Source: Epichloe hybrida
Lineage: Eukaryota; Ascomycota; Sordariomycetes; Hypocreales; Clavicipitaceae
Length of the DNA: 64,000 nt
Direction: 5' to 3'
NCBI GenBank assembly: GCA_019022495.1
Contig: JAFEKR010000001.1
Location: forward strand, 4,960,001-5,024,000
The notes beneath the pieces are model-generated. The model had not been told where the DNA came from, searched no databases, and worked only from the letters and a program-made list of their open reading frames with translations. Made by a program: the position numbers and the translations under genes. Position 1 is the stretch's first letter. Every line of letters begins with the position of its first letter. Below are positions 24,624 through 37,998 of the stretch, piece after piece.

Positions 24624-27600
24624 CTAGGACTATATTACTTTTACTATAAGTAAGTAATAATTATATAAGGTAGTAAAGTAGTTTTTTATTATATTATTAC
24701 TAGTATTACTAAAGATTAAGGTAGTTAACTTAAAGGTAAAAGAAAGGAATACTAATAAAAATTTATTAATAAATAATATAGTAAGTAATAACCTAAGTTA
24801 TAGTATAGTTGTAGTAATAATAATAAAATATACTTATATATTAAGGAAAAAAAACTAAGAAGTATAATAGTGCTCTAGGTAGTATATTATAAAGAGTTAG
24901 TAGTGTTTATATAAGAAATAAATAGTAATACCCCCTAATAATAAATCCTAGAAAAGTATATAGAATTTATAGATATATTCTTAAAGGATTTAGCTAGTAA
25001 ACTCCTAGAATTAGGTAGCTATACTTATATAATTAAATTAGAAGAGGGAAAATAAATACCCTAGGGACTTATATATAACCTAGCTAAAAAAGAGCTAGAG
25101 ATACTTAGGGAGTACCTAGTAAGTATATAGGAAAAAGGGTAGATTAGAAGATTAATAAGCCTAGCTAAAGCCTTAATTTTATTTATTCTAAAAAGATTAG
25201 GGAAATTAAGGCTTTATATAAATTATAGGGGCCTTAATAGGATTACTATTAAAAATAAGGCCCCCTTATTATTAATCTCTAAAATCCTTAATTAACTAGT
25301 AAGTATAAAAGTTTTTATATTACTAAATCTTTAAGAGGTATACTACTAGCTATATATCTATAAGGGTAATAAGTAAAAGATAGCATTCTATTACTACTAT
25401 AGGCACTTTAAGTACTTTATAATACTATTTAGATTAGTAAACACACTAGCTACTTTTTAGGAATATATTAATAATACCCTTAAGGGGCTTATAGATAAAT
25501 TTTATATTATTTACCTTAATAATATCCTAATATATACTAGTAACCCTATAAGATATATAGAGTATATTAAAAGGGTACTAGAGTAACTTTAGGATATAGA
25601 CCTTTATATTAACCTTAAAAAGTGCTAATTTTCTATTATATAAGCAATATTCCTAGGTTTTATTATATTTAAAAAGGGTATTTAGATAGAACTATTATAG
25701 GTTAAAGCTATTATAACCTAGCTAATACCCTATAGTATATTTAATATTGAATTATTCCTTAGGTTTATAAGGTTTTACTAATACTTTATAAAATAGTATA
25801 GTAAGGTAGTAGTCTTACTAATAAACTATCTAAAAGGTATTTAACTAGTAAAGTTTAAGATAAAGCTTAGTAAACTTATAGTATTTAAAGAACTCTAGAA
25901 GAAGTTCTAGAAGGTACTAATCTTAGTATACTTTAACTTACTTTATTTACTAAGAGTAAAAATAAATATATTTAGTTATATAATTAGAGCTATACTTATA
26001 ATATTAGTGCTAGGTAGCTAGTACCTAGTAAAATATTTTTTAAGGAAGTTAACTAATATTAAACTTTACTACTTAACCCTAGATACTAAGTTATTAGTAC
26101 TCTAAGAGGTATTTTAAGCCTAGAGATATTACCTTATATATTTAACTTATTAGATTATGGTTATTATAAATTATTTAAATTATAAGTACCTAGCTATAAA
26201 ACTAAAGCTAACTAGTAGGTAGGTAATAGTATTAGATAAGCTTTATTTATTTAATTTTAGAATTAAATATTATATAGGTAAGTTAAACCTTACTAATACC
26301 TTATTAAGAAAAGTAAATTATATTAGTAAGAAGTATAGGGCAGAGGCTATATTCTTATAGCTACCTAGCTTCTTATCTAAGTTTATAAGTACTAAGTAGT
26401 AAGAATACTATATAAATAATAGTATAGTTATAGGTCCTAAGATTATATTACTTAGTATAGCTAATAGTTTATTATAAGCATACTATAAGGGTTATACTAG
26501 CCTCTAGGGTTTTAAAAAGATATAACTTAATTATATTATTAAGAAACCTAATAGTCCTATAAAGCCTATAAGTAATATACTAACTAAGTCTATTAATTAT
26601 AAGTAGTAAGGTTATACCTTATTTATATTTATTAATATTTCTATAAGTCTAGTAAGCCTTTAGGTTAGGAGTCTAGCTAGGTTAGTAGTTAGTAAGTAAT
26701 ATAGGCACCCCCTTAAAACACTACTTAGCTATAATTTATTTATAAGTTTAAAAGTATATTATAAGCTAGCTACTTATAGTAGTATTATAGTAAGAATATA
26801 AGTAATCTAGTAAACCTTTTCTAAGTTTATATATAATACTTACCCTATATATATAAAATTAGAAACTCTAATTTAAGTTATATTATTTTAAGTATAGTAA
26901 GGTAATAACTTTACTATAGGTTAGAGAAAGCTACTTAAAAGTAGTAACCTAGAAGTATTATAAATATAGTTTATTAGGCCCTCTAAGGTATTAATATTTA
27001 AGAATAGAGTTTTTATTCTAGTTAGTATAAGAAAGGAAGTTATATTACTTACTTATAATAACTTAGTAGTAAGCTACTAGGGAGTTAGTAAGACTCTTTA
27101 TTAGATTATAAGTTAGTATTACTAGCTAATAATAAAGAAAGATACTAAGTTATATATATAAACTTATATAAGCTATTAGACTTTAAAACTAAGGTACTAT
27201 AAACCTTATAGTAAGCTAGTAGTGCTACTAGTGCTTAATTAGCCTTTTTAAGAATTATTAATAGATTTTATTATAGAACTACTACTTATAAAAGATATAA
27301 ATTAGACTTATAATATAATCTTAGTTATTATAAACTATTTTATAAAATATAGTATTTATATTCTTATTTTAATATAAATAACTAGTAATAAGTTAGCTAC
27401 TATATCCCTAGAATATATTTTTAGGGATTCTAGTGCCTTAAAGGGTATTATTATAGACTATAGTTTAACCTTTATTAGTAGGTTTTAGATAACCTTTTGC
27501 TATCTTATTATAACTAAGTAGTAACTAAGTATTATATTTTACTTATAAATAAATAGTTAAATAAAATATTTAAACTAAGTTTTAAAGTATTATTTAAGAG

Positions 27601-28590
27601 CCTTTACTTACTTTAATTAAACTAATTAGGCTAATAACCTTTTAATAGTATAGTTTATATATAATATAAGTATTTACTTAACTTATAGCTATACCCTAGC
27701 TAAGGCATTATAAGGCTAAAACCCTAGGGGACTATAGTAAGTAATTATAAATATTCCTATAGTAAATAACTAGGTAAAGACTTATATTACTATACTAAGA
27801 GATAGATATATAGTAAATAAGTAGCTTCTAAATAACTCCTAGGCCTAGTATATAAAATACTATAATAAGAAGTAAACCCTAATAAAGTTTAAAGTAAGTA
27901 ACTATATTTTATTATCTATAAAGAATATTAACTTATAGTAACCTAGTAAGAAGCTAAGTATAAAGTATCTAGGCCTTTATAAAATTAAAAAGGTAATTAG
28001 GACTTATAGATTAGTATATTAATTAAAGCTACTACCTAGAACATAGCTATATAATATTTTAAATATTACTAACCTTAAACTTTTTATAAGGAACTTATCT
28101 AGTATAAAAAATATATCCTTATTATAAGAAAATATTATAGATAATAAGTAAGAGTTTAAAGTTAAAAGAATTATATTATATTATGATAATAGGAGATATT
28201 AGAAATACCTAGTTAAATAGAAGGGCTATAATGCTTTAGAAAATTCTTAGGTAAAGAAAAGAGATTTTATTATAATAGATATTATTAGGGATTATAAGCG
28301 GAAACTAAGTAGCTAGTTTGCGAATATAGAGGTGTATTTAGTCGAGTATAGATAGTAGCAGTGACATATAAAAAATCCAGACAATAAAGTAACGCTACAG
28401 GATGTTAGCAACTACTGTAAGAGAAGCTATGAAGCTACTAGCTTATAAGTAAGGGTAACTTATAATACTAAGGGAGAATATAAAGGGAAGAAAAGTGTAT
28501 AAAAGCAAGGAAAAGCAAGCCTCTTTTATATTAGCCCTAGACCCCTAAGTAATTTACGCGCTATATATTGCTAATCTAGGAATTATAATT
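24624..28590 (+). mobile_element. Gypsy copy A, part 2 (pol side, 3' end lost)
   Basis: It resumes Gypsy A exactly where 10092 stopped and stays co-linear with B from about 17,540 to about 22,700, apart from the missing 1.2-kb segment. Reverse transcriptase, integrase and the chromodomain-like end can be traced but are more TA-mutated than in B. It ends near 28,590 without a 3' LTR, so the terminal part was deleted. Confidence 0.85.
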
Positions 28591-28670
28591 GTTAAAAAAT
28601 ATATAAGGCTTTGTAATCCTAGGTTCAGTCGGATCGGTCCACTCTTTTGATTTCAACAGGTTATAAGCCT

Positions 28671-28797
28671 AGTGGCGCAGTGGTTATGGCTCACTATAGC
28701 GTACACGCCTACCACAGTGGAGCACTGCTCTGCGAGGCAAGGTTATAGGTTCGAACCCTGCTAAAAAAAAACATAACTAAAGAAATTTAATTACGAG
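28671..28797 (+). mobile_element. tRNA-derived SINE-like element
   Basis: The sequence has an RNA polymerase III box A (TGGCGCAGTGG, 28,673-28,683) and a perfect box B (GGTTCGAACCC, 28,748-28,758), then an A run (28,763-28,771). The boxes are too far apart (about 65 bp) for an ordinary tRNA, and no cloverleaf closes. The word TATAAGCCTA occurs on both sides (28,662-28,671 and 28,798-28,807), which fits a target-site duplication. The element is much less RIP-mutated than its surroundings, as expected for a short repeat. It could alternatively be a decayed tRNA with insertion. Confidence 0.65.
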
Positions 28798-28808
28798 TAT
28801 AAGCCTAA

Positions 28809-29075
28809 TGTTAGGAGCACGGAGGCTAGGGAGTCGCGGACAGGACAGTTATATAATAAAGCCCTTAGGTAAGCCTTAGCCTACGCAGATAACTAAGTAG
28901 CTACTAGATAGCTATATGCATATAATAGGGTATTTAGATAAGGACTACCTATAAGAGATATAAAAGGTTAGAGTTTAAGACCTTAATATACTTACCCCTA
29001 AGTAGTAGCTCTCTAGCTATAACTAAGAACCTTAGCCTTTACTTTATTTATATCTCTTTTACTATAGTTATAATA
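28809..29075 (+). repeat. 5' LTR of Gypsy copy D
   Basis: 267 bp, aligned with the other Gypsy LTRs. The outer edge ggagtcgcggacaggacag is intact and the inner edge is mutated. Confidence 0.88.
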
Positions 29076-31963
29076 AGTTAAACTCTTAAACCCTTTTAGG
29101 AAAATAAACTATTAGCTAGATTTAAATATAAAGGAGCTATAGGATATTTACTTAGAATATACTTATACTACCTAGTAAGAAAGCCCTAAACTTATAATAC
29201 CTAAGTAGTAACCTAAATACTCTAACTATAAAATATAATAAAGCATAGTAAATACTACCTAACTAATATTATAACCCTAGATCTAGAAATAATAATAATC
29301 TAGACTAGCTATAGAGGTAATATAAGGTTATATAAGCCTAGCTATATAATGCCTATATAAGATAAAAGATCTTAGAAATAGAAGTATAGCTTAAAGAAAT
29401 AAAAGCGGACCTGTAATTAGCTAGATTAGGTAAAAGACCTATAATTACCCCTTAGATAAATATACTAATAAATCCTATATTCCTAGGTTTCTTACCTAAT
29501 AGTAAGTTTATAATAAGTATATACTTATAAAGCTTTATAAAAATATAGTATAAGGTACATATATATAAAGGAGACACTTATAAGAATTTATAGGTATACT
29601 TATAAGATTTAAATATGCTATTCTAGTTAGACCTAAGAACTTTCTAGGATAATAGGATAAAGGTAGTATATACTAGTAGCTACCTAGCTAATAACGCAAA
29701 GCAATAATAGATATATTATATAATAGTAAATAGGATAGTTAACTATACATTCTATACCTAGGATAGATTTATGTTTTAGCTAAACACTAGTGTAATAAAT
29801 AAAGATATAAGGTGCTTAGAAGCTACTAGGATACTACTAAACCTTAGGTAAAAGTATAATTAATTATTCTAATCTTTCCTAAGACTTTAAATAAAGGTAA
29901 AAGCTAAATTACCTAACTAAATCCCCTTATATTTAAGGATAGTAATATTCCTAAATAGCTTAAATAATACTATAAGGTAGCATATAGTTAGCTAGGAGTT
30001 CCCTATATCTTAGAGCTATTTATAAGGCTAAGGTAAAAAAGCTAAAGTTATAATAATATCTATAATAAAGAGTTATAATAGAAGCCATAATAAAGAGAGT
30101 AGGAATAATAAGAGATAATACTCTAGCTCCCTTATAAATAACTTATAGCAAGGTTCCTAGTAATAAGGCATAGGCTAGAAGCTATTTAAATACTATAAAT
30201 ATAGTAGCCCTAGATATAGCATAAATAAATATAAAGTAGCGGACTACTTAATCTATAAGAGTGGTAAGTATACCACTAAGAAGCATAAAGATAGTAGTAA
30301 TAAATCTTTAGACCTAAATAAAATTCTAATTAGTTTAGTATAAGCCTAGGATAATAGTCTTACTATAAAGAAACTTATAAATAAAAGAATAAGGATATAG
30401 GTATTCCTATAGCAAGATAACCACTAGTTAGTAGTACTAGCGCTATTTAATATAGGCATAGAGTATTTAATAATCTACCTTAAATTATTATTAAAATAGG
30501 ATTAGAAGAATATAAAGAAAGTAAAGGTAACACTAGAAAGTATAAGTAAGGATAAGATCTTACACTAAGGAATCTTATATAAACTAGTTAAGGTAAAAGA
30601 TAGTATAAGCTATATAAAGGTCTACTAAGTTAGCTACTATATTACTAATACCTAAGAGGGAATACTCTTAGGAATAAACTAGACCCTAGAGTATAAACCT
30701 ATAGTAATAGACTAGAAGTAAGGTTTTTAGAGGTTTCTAATAATAAAAGAACATATTATATTTACTTTAAGTAAGTAATAATTACATAAGGTAGTAAAGT
30801 AGTCTTTTATTACGCTATTACTAGTATTACTAAAAGTTAAAGTAGTTAAGCCTAAAATAAAAAAGAGAGATACTAATAAAGTTTTACTAATAGGAGATAT
30901 AGTAAGTAATAACCTAACTTATAATATAGTTATAGTAATAGTAATAAGTAATATCTAGCCCCTAAAGAAGAAGAAACTAAAAAGTATAATAGCGCTCTAG
31001 GTAGTATTTTATAAGAAGCTAGTAGTATTTACATAGGAAATAGATAGTAATATACCCTAATAGTAAATCCTAGAGGAGTACATGGAATTTATAAATATAT
31101 TTTTAAAAGATCTAGCTAGTAAGCTCCTAGAACTTAGGGGTTATACTTATATAATTAAATTAAAAAGGGGGAAATAGCTACTATAGGGACTTATATATAA
31201 CCTAGTAGAAAAAGAGCTAGAGGTGCTTAGGGAGTACCTTATAAGTATATAGGAGAAAGAATAGATTAGAAGATTAATAAGCCTAGCTAGAGCCTTAATT
31301 TTATTTATCCTAAAAAAGTTAGGGAAATTAAGGCTTTATATAGATTATAGGGGTCTTAATAGGATTACTATTAAAAATAAGGCCCCCTGACTATTAATCT
31401 CTAAAATTCTTAATTAACTAGTAGGTATAAAAGTTTTTACGTTATTAGATTTCTAAGAGGTATACTACTAGCTACGTATTTGTAAGGGTAATAAGTGGAA
31501 GATAGTGTTTTATTACTACTATAGGCACTTTAAGTACCTTATAATGCCGTTTAGATTAGTAAACGCGCTAGCTACTTTTTAGGAATATATTAATAACGCT
31601 CTTAAGGGACTTATAGATAAATTCTATATTATTTACCTTAATAATATTCTAATATATAGTAGCAACCCTATAAGACATATAGAGTATATTAAAAGGGTGC
31701 TAGAGTGACTTTAAGACACGGATCTTTATATTAACCTTAAGAAGTGCTAATTTTTAGTATTATAAGTGAAATTCCTAGGGTTTATTATATCTGAAAAAGG
31801 TATTAAGATAGAACCATTAAGGGTTAAAGCTATTATAACCTAGCTAATACCCTGTAGTGTGTTTAATATTTAATTATTCCTTAGGTTTATAGGGTTTTAC
31901 TAATGCTTTATAAAATAGTATAGTAAGGTAGTAGTCTTACTAACAAACTATCTAAAGGGTATT
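28809..31963 (+). mobile_element. Gypsy copy D (5' LTR to RT, interrupted by Copia E)
   Basis: It starts with LTR 28,809-29,075 (TGTTAGGAGCACGG...) and is co-linear with Gypsy B from the LTR through gag into the reverse transcriptase (about 31,320-31,900), with the same Gln-to-stop changes. It breaks off at 31,963 within the connection/RNase H region, where the LTR of Copia E begins. The rest of this copy is not in the window. Confidence 0.87.
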
Positions 31964-32259
31964 TGTTGGAACAAGCATGATATCAACAAGGCTGCGCGCC
32001 TCTGGTTAGCTAGGCGCGTTGCATCGCGGACCCACATATCTAGCCCGACCGCGGCGCGGTTGGCATTGGCATATGTGGCCTCTTTGCTAATAACCCTAAT
32101 TAAGGCCCCTTTTCCTATAATAAATAGCGCACCCTCTTTGCTTCTATTTAATCCCTCTTTTACTTGCTAAGATAGACTAGAATATATAATAATTACATGC
32201 ACTTTAGTTTACCCTAAAAACCCTATATATAGGTTAATAGTATTCTATAGATACTAATA
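31964..32259 (+). repeat. 5' LTR of Copia E
   Basis: About 296 bp, ending ...gatactaata before the primer-binding-site-like word. The outer left part (gcgcgttgcatcgcggaccc) is well preserved. Confidence 0.8.
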
Positions 32260-35200
32260 CTAATTAGTAGTTATCTCTATAAATACTATAGATTAGTAAG
32301 GTTTATAGAAGAGATATTAGTATTAAGGACTTACCTTATAAAAGAGAAAGTGCTGCTTTAAGATACTAAATATACTAAGGAAAAAGTATATTCTAGCTTT
32401 CCTTTTACCTTAAGTAACTATAACTAGCTTTATACTAAATCTAAGCTTATTAACTTAATTAAGGCCTAGTTAGTAACTAACCTAACCTATCTTTATTTAT
32501 TTAATTAGCGCGTCTATTACGTAAATAAACCCTTAGAAGCGTGTTTATTAAATAATTAAGGCCTAGTTAGTAACTAACCTAACCTATCCTTAATTATTTA
32601 ATTAAACCCACTAAGGGGCGAAGATAATAGCTTTACTTATAATCCTTTAAACCTCTATAATTTCTCTATTTCCTATACCTCTTAATCTACTACTAATATT
32701 ATAGTAAAACACTAAGATTAACTAGAAGGATTTAAAACCTAAGATATTCCTTCTAATTATAAACACACCTCCCTTACTAAAGATATTAGAAGAGGAGTTA
32801 ACCTATAAGTTATATCTTACCTCCTTAACTACATCTCCCCTAATTTACACTAGTATATTATATAATAAGCACTAGAGAATAAGGAATTATTTAATCTTAA
32901 AGTAAACACTACCCCTAAAGAACTTATAGCCTAGATTCTTATTAAGAAAGTAACCTATAAATATAAGAACTTATACTTATAAACCCTATTTACTATCTTT
33001 AATAATAACTTTAGAGAATAAAACTAAGAGATATTCTAAGTAGTAAATCCTAAAGCTATAAAGAGTCTTTAAGACTTTCTTTTCTTTAGTGGCGTCTATA
33101 TAGACCTATAGAGTTACTATAAGATAATAGTCTTACTTAAAGATATTATTAACTATAATAGATTCTATAATTAAAAAGAAGAAGAAATATAGGAAGTTAC
33201 TAGGAAGTATTCCCCCTTTAAGAGGCAAATAGTAGAGAAAGACTTCTATAAAGACCTTCTCCCTATTAGTATCCCTTTTTTTAAAGATTAAATAAAATAA
33301 CTAATCGCCTTATAATATCCCTAATCCCCTTAGCTATTATAATTACTCCTATTCTATTTCTAAATTCTATTACACTAATCCCTAAGTATACTAAGTATAA
33401 GGCAAAGGCGTGATAGCAGAGGCAATTCCCTTATCACAAGCCCTTAACCATAACCCTAGACCCCCCTTGCTTCCCCTCCTATAGTAAGATATTATAATCC
33501 CCCTTTATAGTCTAAGACTATAGCACCTATTCTATAAGATTTAATTATCCCTATTTCCCCTTAAGAGATAGGCTAACCCTTATTAAAGTAATTACTTAAT
33601 CTTAATAAGTTCTATAATAATAAGAGCATTAAGTATAGTACTAGGGAGTATAATATTCTTAATATTAAGCTCTTAACCTATTAAAGAAAGTATAAGATAC
33701 TAGGAATTATATAAGAATAGTTAGGCTATGGTTTTAAGTTTATACTAAAAAAAAGACCTCTCTAGTACTTCCTAGAGAACCTTTTAGGCTAAGGAGATCC
33801 CTAAGATTTCCTAACTCTTATCTATAGGATTAGGTAGAAGTTTAAGATAAATAATATGTATTAGAAGAACTATTTATTATAGGGAAAGTTATAACTACTT
33901 ATAATTATCTAAGAGAACCCTAATAAGTTAAAGATTAAATGCTTTAAAGACCTTATAATAAAGCTTTTAAATCTCTAAAGGGCAAATCCTTATAGATCCT
34001 AGTTAGAATTAGATCTTTATAGTTAGATTCTAAATGCTTGTAAAGGAATCCTAGAATGTAGGGCCTATATTATTAATCCTCCTATTAACCTCTAACGCTT
34101 TTATAAATAAATAAGAATATTAATTAGCAAATCTAAAGCTTTAATTAATTAATAGTAGTTCCTTATAGAAGCTAGCACTAAGGAATACTTTTAGACTAAC
34201 TATAAGTATAATAGGAAAGGCAAGGAAGCCTAATATAGTTAATCTATATTAAAGAGCAAGCCTTACTACTTAAAAAAGTGTTATATATATAGTAAAGAAG
34301 GTTATTAGTTAACTAAGCACTTAGATAAGAACTAGAAGAAGGCATTCTAACGCTTTAAGAATTATTCCCGCACGGACTTAATAGCTTCTTTATATAATAC
34401 ATTCCTAATATAGTATAAAGGTAATAATAATTCTAAATTAGCTAAAGATAACAATATTAACTAATACCTAATAGAACTTAGTTTTAGTAAAGAAGATAAT
34501 AATAGCTAAGTGCCTATAAGCTTCTTTATATATAGGACTACCTATAATAGCCATGTGACCACTAAGATTCTCGCTAGTTATATAATAATTCATACTCTAG
34601 CTAAGAAGGATCTATTTAATCTTTAGGAACTAGATAAGGCACTAAGCGCGTTTACACTTAAAGGATAATATTTATCCAAAACCTTTAAAGGTATTATAGC
34701 TAATATAGGTGCCACGGGATATTTATTAGCAGGCTACCCTTAATTCTTAGCTTTATAAAGTGTAATACTAACTATTATGCTTAATAGGTTAGATACTAGG
34801 AAAGCAAAGATTAAATTTAGCCCTAGAGAGCTAATTAAGGCACTTAGATTAATTAAAGTGCTAACTCCATTTAGAATTATTCTCTTTTAGGTAATCCTTA
34901 TAAACACTCCCTTTCTCTTATGCCTTAATAATATAACCTACCTAAAGATTAATTTTTATACATTAAAGAACATTTTATAGCAAGGGAATATTAAGGTTCC
35001 TATTATATATAAATAGGGGCATACGTGGATGCTTCTTAATAAAGAAGAAAGTATTGCTTAGAGTTATCTCATAGAGATTAAGCTCTGTTAATTATATTAA
35101 CGCTTTAGATACCCTTTAGTTTAATACCTTTATAATTTACTATGTAAATTAGGGCATAAGGTTAAGTTTGAAGCTATTAAGAAACTAACTAAGGTTTACT

Positions 35201-35970
35201 AGTAATGCTAATTACACGCGGATAGCCTATATTAATTTAAATTCACCCTTTAGGATAAATATGCCTATAATTATAAAATCATTATGGACATTATATATGT
35301 TAATGGCAACCACCCTATCCTATAAGTTATTCATATAGCTACATCCTTTAATATAGCTAGATTTATTAAGGATATCTCTATAAAGACTACATAGGAAGCA
35401 CTCCGTCTTTGCTAGATTAATATCTATCTAGGCCCCCTAGATTTAATTATTATAAACGCTAGAATAACCTTTAGAGGCAAGGAATTTAAGTAGCTTGCGT
35501 TGTTAATAGTAATTAAGATTAAAGATATCCCTATTAAGGCTTACTATAGCATTAGTAAGGTTAAATAATATTACAGGCCGCTCCGAAAAGCCTATGATAT
35601 TATTAGATAAGAATACCTGATAATACTAGAGCCCGTGGCATTACAAATAGCAGTCAAAGCTATGAATAACACCATAGAATTAAATAGTCTTATGCTAATA
35701 GTCCTTGTTTTCAGCGCGTATTCTCATATAGCTAAGGAATCACCTCTATTGCTAGATATCGCGTAATAAGCCCTTGTAATCTAACTAGTAATAAAGGAAG
35801 TTAAGCGTATTTATACCTAATAGAAGGTTAGTAATACCCTTGCTGTAAGGAATAGTCCTAACACCTCTATAACTATTAACCTCCCGCTAGGATTGCTTAT
35901 ATACATGTGGCGTAAAGGTAAGGGATAAAGAGGCCCCTATAAGCTATTAGCTATAGAAAGCAATTCTACA
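31964..35970 (+). mobile_element. Copia element E, plus strand, 3' half lost
   Basis: The 5' LTR (31,964-32,259; TGTTGGAACAAGC..., GC-rich in its first 130 bp) is followed by ctaattagtagttatc, the Copia primer-binding-site-like word. The gag part carries a zinc-knuckle remnant about 34,279-34,323 (reads KKCYI-SKEG--LTKH through stops), and the integrase core is at about 35,250-35,700 (LGPLDLII, RITFRGKEF). Homology ends near 35,970 after RGPYKLLA. Reverse transcriptase, RNase H and 3' LTR are absent. It is the last element before gene space. A 35-bp word around aaggcctagttagtaac is duplicated at about 32,460 and 32,560. Confidence 0.82.
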
Positions 35971-36273
35971 TCCCGCTCGAGAGCTCAGCCACGCCAATAT
36001 TAGCAACAGCTCCTTTTCTCTTTCTCCAGCCGCCTATTTCCTCCTTCCCCCTCACCCCATCTTTCAACGCCCATTTATGCAAGACTCACGGTAGACCTTA
36101 CCCCTTTGTTATTTTTTGAGTTAAGCTTACTGTTGATGCTTGGCAATGAGGTAGAACTTGTACACAAATTCGCCCCATATCAATGAAACTAACGTATACC
36201 CAGCTCAACAACAACATTAGTCGCTGCTAGCAGCACAGCTAGAACTCCGTTTCCCTACATTGCAGGTCGAACT

Positions 36274-37350
36274 ATGAACCTGAAAACCCCTTGCGGGAAA
36301 GATGTTCAACTTACCATCACACGCGTCTGCTCAGTTACTGTATCACCTGTCATGGAAGTGCAGCTAAGAATGCCAAATGGGTTTAGGACGGCCATTCTCA
36401 AACTATTCGATCGACGTTTTGGGGAGTTCCGAAGGGAGCATCCGTACAATCATCAAGCGGAAGCTGCGTGGCAAGATTGTGTTCGCTCTGGCTTGGCGAA
36501 AAAGCTCCTTGAAGATCTCCAACGCGATGAATACCGTGTTAAAAAGGCGCGTTTTCAAGAGAATGAAGATGAGGATGACGACGATGCAGAAGAAGAAGAA
36601 AATGATGATGATGATGATGATGACAGCAACGAGGATGACCTCGGCGAGTGGGAAGCTATAATATACCACACAGCTCAGGACCACTACGCAAATGAAGTTC
36701 GAGCATATAGCGAACTAAAACAACTCCAAGGCCGATGCATTCCCGAATTTATCCAATCAGTCATTTACAGCTCACCAGAGGCACCTGCAGATCTTCCGGT
36801 GGAATACTTTCACGTTCCAGGTATATTACTTGAATGCATCCGTGGCTTCCCGCTTTCAGAACTTACAACGAACGTCCCCAATCAACCATTTTTTTGGGAG
36901 AGGATAGTGGAAGGCGCAATTGATGTGGTTCGAGAAGTTAACATGGCCGGGGTTGTTCACCATGACTGTCAACCTAGGAATGTGCTAGTAGCGGAGATGG
37001 GCCATGGCGCTTTTCAGTCATACTTGATCGATTTTGCACAGTGTGCCTTCAGAGCCGATTACAAGAACACAGACGACGTAGATGATGAAGACGGCTTTGC
37101 ACATATTGTGAATGAGGTTGATAATCACGGGGGTATCGCAGTACTAATGAGTCAAAGGGTAAAGAGAGTAACATCATATACACTTCGCCTGAAAACGCCA
37201 TAGGAGCAATACACGCGTCTAGCCTGGAAGTTTTGGACAGAGCTTGGCTTGCTTAATCAGTGGCTGGAAATAAGGTCGAAGCTCCAAGGGCCGCTTGATC
37301 GTACACAGTTGTACCATCAGCCAGCCCGCTTCAACCTTTATTGCCTGTGA
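36274..37350 (+). CDS. Kinase-like (protein kinase/APH fold) fungal protein
   Basis: Two exons, 36274-37158 and 37204-37350, with a 45-nt intron (gtaaag...atag). Without splicing the frame ends at the TAG of the acceptor. Spliced product: 343 aa. The N-terminal lobe has an ILKLFDRRF segment (residues 41-49, possible ATP-site Lys43), then a very acidic run (about 97-122, almost all Asp/Glu). The C-terminal lobe has a catalytic-loop-like VHHDCQPRNVLV (228-239) and LIDFAQC (251-257) in place of DFG. These are the hallmarks of the large fungal family of divergent kinase or phosphotransferase-like proteins. HRD is HHD and DFG is DFA, so activity is uncertain. The start is the first ATG after a TA-poor leader; an upstream exon cannot be excluded. 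It lies only 300 bp from the RIP-mutated transposon block. Confidence 0.8.
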
Positions 37351-37639
37351 TGGTGTTGAGTGGCTTGCAAATGTTCATACGAAGTAGCGGCTGCATCAAG
37401 CTCTAGCTGTTGAGTGGGAGGAACAGAGATCGTTTGCTACACTTTCGACGCAACCATGAAGTCATTGTCTTGGCGTGTATCTAGCCTTTGCAGAGGAGTT
37501 ATGGCTCTTGCCCCTGGCGACACCCGGGATCGCGATAGACGACGGATAAAATCCGTAGGAAAGAGCAATAAGTGGGAGTCATCTCAACGGGCGCTAGGGG
37601 AATCATTGGGTATGCAGCACGATTCGGTGAGAGCCCATC

Positions 37640-37998
37640 TGTTACACGAAAAATGAGGCGCAGCTGACTGGCCGCTAATTTGTGCGTGCATCATCCCTGA
37701 TATGCCTTGCAACACTACCCCTAGCTTGAGGTAACCGCGTACCTGGAGCTATCTGTCTCCTTTTAGCTTAGCTAGGGCTTTTGGTGGTAACCTTCGGAGA
37801 TTTGGCTCGAGATTTGAACTTGAGCGCTTGGGATTTGCAGGTAGGTCTCTCTCTTAGCCTCTTCAGGCAGACCTCCTAGGCTTATACAGTGGGTCTTGAG
37901 TAATTCCGAAGATTATCTGGTGATCCGTACATGATGTAACTGTTGCACGAAAAAAAAAGGGGCGCAGCCAGCTGCCCACTAATTTGTGCATGCATTAT
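37640..37998. repeat. Imperfect ~58-bp direct repeat pair
   Basis: The stretches 37,640-37,694 and 37,941-37,998 share tgtt(a/g)cacgaaaa, ggcgcagc, ctaatttgtgc and tgcat(c/t)at in the same order, about 300 bp apart. The DNA between them has no convincing coding. They may be the ends of a decayed mobile element, but no terminal structure can be proved. Confidence 0.45.
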
